Below are positions 19,279 through 25,837 of a stretch of 25,837 nucleotides of DNA, piece by piece. Made by a program: the position numbers and the translations under genes. Positions within the stretch are counted from its first letter, which is position 1. Each line of letters begins with the position of its first letter. Where the stretch lies: the NCBI RefSeq assembly GCF_001039355.2, contig NW_019775892.1, positions 121,879-147,715 of the forward strand. The letters are read 5' to 3'. The DNA comes from Lingula anatina (Eukaryota > Brachiopoda > Lingulata > Lingulida > Lingulidae). The notes beneath the pieces were generated by a model. That model did no database searches. It was not told where the DNA came from and saw only the letters and a list, made by a program, of their open reading frames with translations.

Positions 19279-19600
19279 AAAGGGATAATAACTCTTCATA
19301 TGAGATCTTTATTTCACAACAAAAACATTGCGAATAACTCATAGAAGTAAAATATATTGTTTTACCACAAAAACGGCAGTTATAGCTATTATTCTGATAT
19401 CTGAGCTCGTCTTTAGACCACGTGACCTCCATTGATGGCTATACTGATGATTTTAACAAAAAACCAAACTTTTTAGAAAAAAACCATGGACTTACTTTGA
19501 ATGTAAAAATGGATTTATTAACCATTGGTAAATATGGGAAAATTGTTGTTTACTCCAGGAAAATTGATTTTTTGACCGAAACGAAGAGTTATTATCCCTT
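19279..19600. mobile_element. 322-bp inverted-repeat element (AAGGGATAATAACTCTTC ends)
   Basis: AAGGGATAATAACTCTTC at 19279-19296 recurs as its exact reverse complement at 19583-19600, 18 of 18 bases. The interior has no meaningful reading frame. The end motif resembles the AAGGGAGATAACTC-type repeats I recall as abundant in mollusc genomes. Confidence 0.55.
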
Positions 19601-19668
19601 ACAAAACTATAATAATAAAACACTTCTTTAAAACCGCGCTACACATGCGTCTCAGCGCTGTTTACATA

Positions 19669-19696
19669 AAAAATATTATTATTATTATTATTATTA
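19669..19696. repeat. (TTA)n microsatellite, possible retroposon tail
   Basis: A TATTATTATT run preceded by CAGCGCTGTTTACATAAAAAA, a weaker copy of the layout seen at 14460-14563. Confidence 0.6.
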
Positions 19697-19872
19697 CTTA
19701 CAAAACTGACGAATGTTCATAAAATTCATGCCGAATTCAAAACTCGGCTTGATCAATCCATTTTTTTAAAGTTATGATGTTTTTTCGTTGTTTATGACGA
19801 ACTCGATGGACAAAAAGTTTAGTGTTAAAGGAATACATCCGGGATTTACCCGCCAGATCAAACTTCCCTCGG

Positions 19873-19874
<2 letters not shown>

Positions 19875-19908
<34 letters not shown>
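19875..19908. repeat. (CT)n microsatellite
   Basis: An uninterrupted dinucleotide run of about 17 units. Confidence 0.95.
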
Positions 19909-19911
<3 letters not shown>

Positions 19912-20650
19912 CATAATTAATTTATTTTTAAATGACTTAATAGTCGGCCATTTAGACCGCCATGCTCTTCCTTGCCTTTCCAAGGGTATTGTCGACGTCG
20001 GGTACATTTATTTTAGAGGTTCTAATTCGGAAAGGTGGGCAATTTTGTATTCTATGTAGACATGGAGAACTTGAGATTTTTTTTCAAACGTGGATTGTAT
20101 AGATTTGAGAAACCAGTAATAACTGAATATGTCATTAATCAAAAATGGGGGAAAAAATGTGTTTAGAATGTTGCAACAAAAATCGTTCGAAAAGTTTGAT
20201 AATTTTTTATTCTGAGTATAGAGTTTTACATCGGTGTGACAGGAATGGTACTTGTGTAGTCCTTGGAATGAGAGTCCTAGGTGCCATATGATTAGTACAG
20301 GTTAGGGTTAGTTGGGGTATTGGGGTTAGTATATGGGACGAACGTCACCTGTACAAAGTAATAGGAGCGGGCTACGGTTCCTAGCGGACTGCCATCCCTG
20401 TCAGATATTCCTGGGCAAATATTAAGGCACAAAAACAAATAGAATCTCCAAGTGGCGCCCTATGCAAGAGGCTATAGATTCAACTCGTATCTGAGATAAG
20501 CCATGTACATGCGACAATTGAACTTTTTGAGAAAAAAAAATGAGAAAAAAAAACTATTGATGTGATAAAAATCCGATTTCTTTCTACTTAAAAAAAAAAT
20601 AAATAAATAAAATAAAATAAATAAAAGGGAAAGTTACAGCTATGCTGTTT
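19909..20650. other. Spacer between USPL1 and the 89-aa gene
   Basis: Includes the likely 3' UTR of the minus-strand gene. A minus-strand AATAAA (plus-strand TTTATT, 20207-20212) lies about 440 bases beyond its stop codon. An A/AAT-rich low-complexity run occupies about 20589-20628. No gene seen. Confidence 0.4.
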
Positions 20651-20854
20651 CTATATTGTCTTGGAGCGTTTATGAGCTTCCATGAATTTCAATCTCTTCT
20701 CTCTCAGGTCCTCCAGCTTCTCCTTCAGGTCGCCTTGCTCATTCACAATCTCCAGCGCAGTCTGGAACATGGCTTGTCTTGACGAGCGAATGTCCCGGAT
20801 GACATTGGTAACGCTATGGTTTATGACGCGCTGTGCGGCGTTCATGTAGGCAAC
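20651..20854 (-). CDS. Exon 2 of the 89-aa coiled-coil gene
   Basis: 67 codons plus stop. Starts VAYMNAAQRVINHSVTNVIR after a pyrimidine-rich acceptor and ends HKRSKTI. A helical heptad pattern covers most of the second half. Confidence 0.7.
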   Translation of the reverse strand, partial: VAYMNAAQRVINHSVTNVIRDIRSSRQAMFQTALEIVNEQGDLKEKLEDLREKRLKFMEAHKRSKTI

Positions 20855-21283
20855 CTGGAATAAGCAAGTGGTGGAGTCAAACATTTCATATTTTACGGAT
20901 TGAAATGGTGTCCTTTTTCAAAAATAAAATTATGATTTTTTTTCTTTGACCTGGGTTCGACCCAGACCAACATTAAAAAAAAAAAAAAAGAAAGAAGTCG
21001 GCATTACTAATAATGAAATATTGTGCCTCTGTTACGCCAAGAAATGCATAATTCACTGTCTAGGCTATTGCTTTTTTTTTCGTAACGAAGACCCCTAAAC
21101 CGTAATTTTTGATCCACTCTTTGAAACAGACCGGGGACCACGTTCTTTTGTGACACCGAACCCAGACATGCCAAGCCATTAAATTACTTCACCATCTCAA
21201 ATAATTCATGGAAGAGTGACATGTACCTATATAAGATGAAAGGCCTGGAACTTGTAGGCCGTCACATCAGACTTGAAGTCAAC

Positions 21284-21316
<33 letters not shown>

Positions 21317-23605
21317 CGGGGGAGTAGGAGGTCTGTTTGTGAAGAAGATTATTTTTACTCTAATTTGACACCATTTTAAGAGAAACCTTACGGCAGCTCA
21401 ATTTGAGAACGGACCGTCTTTGACCACAAGATTGTCTCCTTTCACCCCTCCCCCCAGCCTTTCTTCTCCCTTGACAAGGTCAAGGACATTGGCCCTTGGT
21501 CATTTTTAACGACAGGTTGAAAATAACTATCCCCCCTAGTGATGTGCATACCACTCCCGTCACAGCCAAGCTAATGGCCCCAATCCATCAACGGACATCA
21601 ACAGTAGCATTAGACACTCATCTATTCCATCAGGATGAATAACATGTGCAATTCATGATTTATTCAGAATTTTTTATCGATTTGTGGGTGACAGATGCAC
21701 TTAATGGTGTTTGTCAGAAGAAGATATCAATGTGCGAGTATCGGATGACCCTAGGAGTGGAAGAGCGTTCACAACGTGCCTAACCCAAACTGGTTGTAGT
21801 CCAAGTGACGTCAGCAAGCGAGAGACATAGTCGGATGCATGGAAAGGGTGACCGTGCGAGAGAAAATGCGTTCAACGATGGTCTTGCTTTACGAATGGCT
21901 GGTGTAGAGGTCACCTTGACCCCACCGCCCCCTGCGTACCTTGTAAATTCTCCTCTCAAGAAAGAAAGGGGGGAAGGGTGTGTGTAAGATGGGAAAGGGG
22001 GGGGGGGTGGTGCTACATGGCAAATAAGCCAGTGATTTCCTGTCCCGTGCCGTACATATTTTAGGGCGGGAGAATGGAGATTCCTTGTCTACCGGGTACT
22101 ATGCGAAAGAAGGGCCTAGATTATGATCTTGCTTTACGAATGGTTGGTCCATGGGTCACCTTGCTCCCACCACCCCGCGTACTTTATTAATTCTCCCCTT
22201 AGGAAAAAATAGAGGTGGGGGGGGGGGGGGGGGGGGAGGGGGGGGGGTCAGGGAGCTACGTGGTAAATAACCTAGTGATTTCTAACCCTATGTCCTACAT
22301 ATTAGGGCGGGAGAATGAAGCTTCCTTATCTACCGGGTACTATTCGAGAGAAGCTAGGGCCTAGATTACGGTCCTGCTTTACAAAAGAATGACCCAGGGG
22401 TTACCTTGCCCCCACTACCTCTGCGTACTTAATATATTTTCCTCTTATGAAAAAGGTTTTCTAGCCCTGTGCCCTACACATTAGGGTGGGAGAATGAAGT
22501 TTCCTTATCTGGTATGCGAAAGAAGGGCTCATATTTGCCAACCAAGCCTAGCAAATTTGTGGAAACAGTTTTGAAAGCAACTTAGCCTATTTGGTGTCTG
22601 GCGGAGTACAAACTCGTGGAAGTTTTAAAAGACCAAGGCCCTTAAAAATAGTATCCACCTCTCATGCAAACTATTGTAATCATTTATGACGTTCTTCAAA
22701 AAACTGAAAGCTCACTTCATTTCGGAGAGAGTGCCTTCAAGTAAGCGAAATTCTGTGTAAGATTCTAGGATTACTCGTAAAACGAACCAGCATGTGGTTC
22801 TTGTAAAAATTGATTCAAGGGAACAATTCCGGCTTATGTGGTTATAGAAATACAAGGTACTCGGATGGATTTTGATGAAAATTGATTTTCACTGCAGGAA
22901 GATGAGGGATTTTGATCAGGTGTCCGACGTGTCTCCAGGGGACAGTGTATTAGGACTTGGTCATCTATTGACATGGCTTAAATGGAATCAATTTTGACAG
23001 ACCAATCTTATAACAACTACCATTTCCTACCTTGTACCCCTGTACTTTTGCGCCTTCTCACCCAACAAAAAGAAAAAAAGTAAAAATAATAAATAGAATA
23101 AAAAAAGAAAATATATAAATAAGAAAAAAATTATTAAAATCCTGTCAGAATATTAACAATGGCATTAGAAATGAAGTAGTAGAAAAATAAAGAAAGATGA
23201 AATATAAATAAAATTAAAATGAAATAAAATAGAAGCTTAAAAAAAAACAAAACTAAATACATCGGACATCTCGTGGATAAAACTCGAGGGAACTGCAGTC
23301 ATATAATATGGTTGTAAAGTTTTCAATCATTTTACTTCCGTCTCGCAGAAAGAGCGGCGCTGACCACTTACGCTGATTATTGAAATGGGGCATATAATTA
23401 AATGTTTTTTTTTTCTCAAGAAGCCTGCTTTTGGATCCAATTCCGCTGACGATGGTTACTTACTAAAAGTAAAATATTACTTATATCAAATTATTTATTG
23501 CATAGAAAATTATTTTATATAAAATAACTGAACTCTTACCCTCAGTTTTGGTGGTAAGTTCTGCAATCTTTTCAGCATCACAGGGTCGTCGAAAATGTCC
23601 TCCAT
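20651..23605 (-). CDS. Two-exon gene for an unrecognised 89-aa coiled-coil protein
   Basis: Exon 1 (23605-23540) encodes 22 residues, MEDIFDDPVMLKRLQNLPPK plus two. Exon 2 (20854-20651) encodes 67 residues and the stop. The donor CTGAGG|GTAAGA and acceptor TTATTCCAG|GTTGCC are good and both in phase 0. The acidic N-terminus is followed by an amphipathic helix, then VNEQGDLKEKLEDLREKR, a charged heptad-like coiled coil, then a basic end with no signal peptide or membrane segment. The size and layout suit a small scaffold or complex subunit, but I cannot match it to a named family. The frame outside the exon (before VAYMNAAQ) is intronic: residues upstream of the acceptor should not be counted. 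A further phase-0 exon inside the 2.7-kb intron cannot be excluded. Confidence 0.7.
21287..21315. repeat. Poly-A tract
   Basis: About 29 consecutive A inside the intron of the 89-aa gene, possibly the tail of an old retroposed copy. The sequence before it has no recognisable gene. Confidence 0.9.
21882..22530. repeat. Tandem array, 245-bp unit, about 2.7 copies
   Basis: Landmarks TCTTGCTTTACGAATGG (21882, 22127, and TCCTGCTTTAC at 22372) are spaced exactly 245 bp. Each unit contains GTCACCTTG..CCCACC, GCGTAC, TTCTCC, a G-rich tract, GCCCTACATATTAGGGCGGG and GAATG..TTCCTT. The third unit lacks the G-tract portion. A weak partial fourth unit may precede the first at about 21850. The array is in the intron of the minus-strand 89-aa gene. 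Confidence 0.85.
22217..22247. repeat. Poly-G tract in the tandem array
   Basis: About 30 G with a single A interruption. It could form a G-quadruplex and is a likely place for sequence-length error. Confidence 0.9.
23060..23250. repeat. AAAT/AAG-rich low-complexity stretch
   Basis: Nearly all A and T with G spots on the plus strand and no fixed period. No gene. Confidence 0.7.
23540..23605 (-). CDS. Exon 1 of the 89-aa coiled-coil gene
   Basis: 22 codons from ATG (complement of 23603-23605) to a GTAAGA donor. The ATG context is AAACA|ATGG, favourable for initiation. Too short to be detected as a stand-alone frame; supported by donor quality, phase match and the compositional fit of the joined protein. 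Confidence 0.65.
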
Positions 23606-25746
23606 TGTTTAACGTGATACAGCTCAGAATGATTTTTTGCATACGCTGTAATTCTCTGCCAGCGATGTCGGCGTCTTACATTTGTATTTAATGGACGTCT
23701 AAAAATGCCATCAATGAACTCCGATAATGCACCATAGACCGTCCTACTGACACATCAAAATTAGAAAACAACGTTTTAAGTCTAAGAAGATGAAACCGTT
23801 GGTCCGGTGGCTTGAATCTTGAGTATACCTTTCTATCTTGTTATTATTCTTGCTTTAGTGAAAAAGGAGCAGACGGTCAATGTCCTTTTATAGTACTAAA
23901 GGCCTTTTTCATCTAGATTGTATCTTAATCGATAATGATTCACTCTGTCTTGGCGTGAAAATTATTTTTAAAGCCTGCCTGATGTGAAATTCAGTTAGTT
24001 TTTTTCCGGTTCCGCAAACATCTGCATGTAGAAGCAACAAAACTGCAGGTTCATCAAAATAATGTAAAGCGACAGAATCCTTATGTCCAATAATTTTTAC
24101 CTCCAACTACTTTTATCACAGCGACAAAATACTAGAGCTATCGCAGTAAAATGTTTTTCGGTTGAAACCCGTTCCTGGATGTAGTCCTGCCGCGGCTGTT
24201 TGTTGTCTGACGTCTTTTTTATTTCAAAAACACGGATGCGTCCGCGGTTAAAACAGACAGCCGATTAATCTTCCTGCCTATCTCCCATGTGAACGCTTTG
24301 GGTACTTTTGATGCATGGGCGGCTTGAAAGGCTGTTGACTTCCAACGCTCGCGGCAAAACTCGCCAATAGAAGAACACAGGGCACCTGCAGAAAAAATCC
24401 CAGAGTCGTTTTTTTCTATGTGTTTTGATGATTTATGATCTTGTTAGTCGATAGAAAAGGGAAACTTCGCTGCGCACGTCCTGTACATATATATATCAAA
24501 CGAAGTATGTAATTGGGAACAATGGGTTCACAAAATTCTCCACTTACTGCTTCTGCCAATTTGCCCCCTTTTAGTGCAGTAAGACAGTAAGATAACAAGA
24601 ACGCTTTGCATCACTGGACTGAAATGCAAACCAAAAAAAAAAAAAAAGTCAATGAAAACCCCAATGACACATCATCAATTCACAAAATGTTTTGCACTTG
24701 AGGAATATTGCCAACGTTGATTCCCACTTCAGACATTCCACTTGGCGAAGGTACTTCTAGGTTCATTGTGAAAAGCCTTTACTGAAACATGAGCGCGGTA
24801 AAAACCACATCCTCCATGGAGAAAAAAATGTGAAAAAAGATAGACTTTATACTTTCGTGTTCGAAGTGTGACCAATGCTAACCGTTTTGCAGCACTCTCG
24901 GAATAATTACCAGAATTTGACACCTGTCAGTCTTTCGTGTTGTCACATTATGCAGTGTCTGCTTGAGGTAATACAATCAAATTATCGATTATTCTCTTGC
25001 GCTCTGACGCATGCGCAGAACGGAGTTCTCCCCTGGTACAACTCGCTGTCAATCTGGTTCCTCTATGAACACCGCAAGAGAAAGAAGAACGATCCTGGTT
25101 CGAGTTGATTCCCCCTCTATATGTGTGTGGTCTTTGATCAGAAGGGTCCAATTTACAAGAACAATGTTCTAATAAAACTTGTCCTAAAACATGCAGGTGT
25201 GTGGTAGTTTGGGATGCAGTTGGGTGACTGTGTAAGTCTATCCACTGCACAGAAACCCCACGAGGACTTCGACTTGGGCTTTGTTTAAGTACGACAGACC
25301 GCGTTTAATGAAGCAAAGTCTCAGCTTTATTTTACGAAGCACTCTCTTGCAGTGAAATGGTTGAGCCTTTAGAAAGATCTGAAAATATTTGAAAAAACAA
25401 CACTTACAATATGAAAACTTTTTTTTTGCGAGTAGAGTTATTTCATCTCGAATCGACGCTAGGACAGTAATCTAATTATCCCACCAAATGCCTCACGCAT
25501 TATCTTGTGGGTCCTATTCTTCCTATTCAAATAAGCTTATACAACAGCCTCTCCCACCTGTTTGTTTCCCGAGATGTTCCATGGCACTTCGAGTAAACAT
25601 GTGTTGTATATGCATTATACGTGATAGATTGCTTTGTTTACGGCTGAAACGCGATCCAGATATCGTCTCCGCTCTATTGACATCTATATCGACAAACTGT
25701 CCACGGAATCTTGATGGAAGCTCTGTCATCATGCTCACTTAAACAT
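23606..25746. other. Spacer upstream of the 89-aa gene, no gene recognised
   Basis: The promoter of the minus-strand gene should lie just above 23605. Several open frames of 60-100 codons occur on both strands (for example 24948-25250 minus, 25488-25742 plus), but none shows a motif or splice context that would support it. A second NRF1-like ACGCATGCGCAG lies near 25008-25019. Confidence 0.4.
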
Positions 25747-25837
25747 GCAGGCCCGTAGCCAGGGGGGGGGGGGGGGTTCGGGGGGTTCGAAAGAACCCCC
25801 CTTTTTGCTGGAAAAAGGCCCTTCGGGGGAAAATTTG
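25747..25837. mobile_element. Start of a G/C-tract interspersed repeat, cut by the window edge
   Basis: GCCCGTAGCCAGGGGG followed by a G run, then GGGGGGTTCGAAAGAACCCCCC, an almost perfect palindrome around TTCGAA. The same kind of sequence is, as I recall, a common dispersed repeat in marine invertebrate genomes. Only the first 90 bases are inside the window. Confidence 0.5.

Noticed and set aside
20301-20312. GGTTAGGGTTAG, telomere-like sequence
   Set aside because: Only two imperfect units, too short to be called an interstitial telomere.
20948-20968. CCTGGGTTCGACCCAG, resembling a tRNA T-arm
   Set aside because: No acceptor stem, D-arm or anticodon arm fits around it; a chance hairpin.
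21806-21813. TGACGTCA, a CRE-type site
   Set aside because: A single 8-base match in an intron beside a repeat array; not distinguishable from chance.
21805-21987. 60-codon plus-strand open frame
   Set aside because: Covers the first unit of the 245-bp tandem array; no conservation of the frame between units.
24948-25250. 100-codon minus-strand open frame
   Set aside because: No recognisable domain, no splice support and unremarkable composition; most likely random.
1-25837. CRISPR array, bacterial operon or riboswitch
   Set aside because: Spliced metazoan genes and eukaryotic repeats throughout; no regularly spaced direct repeats with unique spacers.

Overview
The window is animal nuclear DNA: spliced genes with GT-AG introns, AT-rich spacers, many microsatellites and many short inverted-repeat elements. 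A mollusc (or a close lophotrochozoan) is my best guess. This rests on conserved bilaterian genes (RITA1, USPL1), a CCHC plus TATDN2-like relic, and the AAGGGATAATAACTCTTC inverted motif, whose AAGGGAGATAACTC-type relatives I recall as abundant in mollusc genomes. The species cannot be named from sequence alone.

Layout. 1-3215: relics of mobile or selfish genes, namely a frameshifted retropepsin fragment (66-693) and a broken zinc-knuckle plus TatD-type nuclease gene (1385-3215). 3216-4248: a TGACA-rich degenerate repeat and AT-rich spacer. 4249-4857 (minus): an intact one-exon gene that I identify as RITA1, the RBPJ-interacting and tubulin-associated protein. 4858-6780: spacer with a 197-bp terminal-inverted-repeat element and a 131-bp near-perfect foldback hairpin. 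6780-18611 (plus): a full USPL1 gene (SUMO isopeptidase) with a 5' UTR exon and five coding exons, which join in frame into a 1643-aa protein. Its 5.15-kb last intron lies between the exons carrying the catalytic His and Asp and holds a TTAA-flanked 1.56-kb inverted-repeat element. 18612-20650: 3' UTR and spacer with an inverted-repeat element and a (CT)n tract. 20651-23605 (minus): a two-exon gene for an 89-aa coiled-coil protein that I do not recognise; its intron holds a 245-bp tandem array. 23606-25837: spacer ending in the start of a G/C-tract repeat cut by the window edge.

The genes do not form an operon and share no obvious pathway. RITA1 (Notch/RBPJ, microtubules) and USPL1 (SUMO deconjugation, Cajal bodies) are divergently arranged about 1.9 kb apart. 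The main points of interest are a roughly 190-aa insertion inside the USPL1 catalytic domain, the duplicated motif architecture of RITA1, the zinc-knuckle/TatD relic and the foldback elements.
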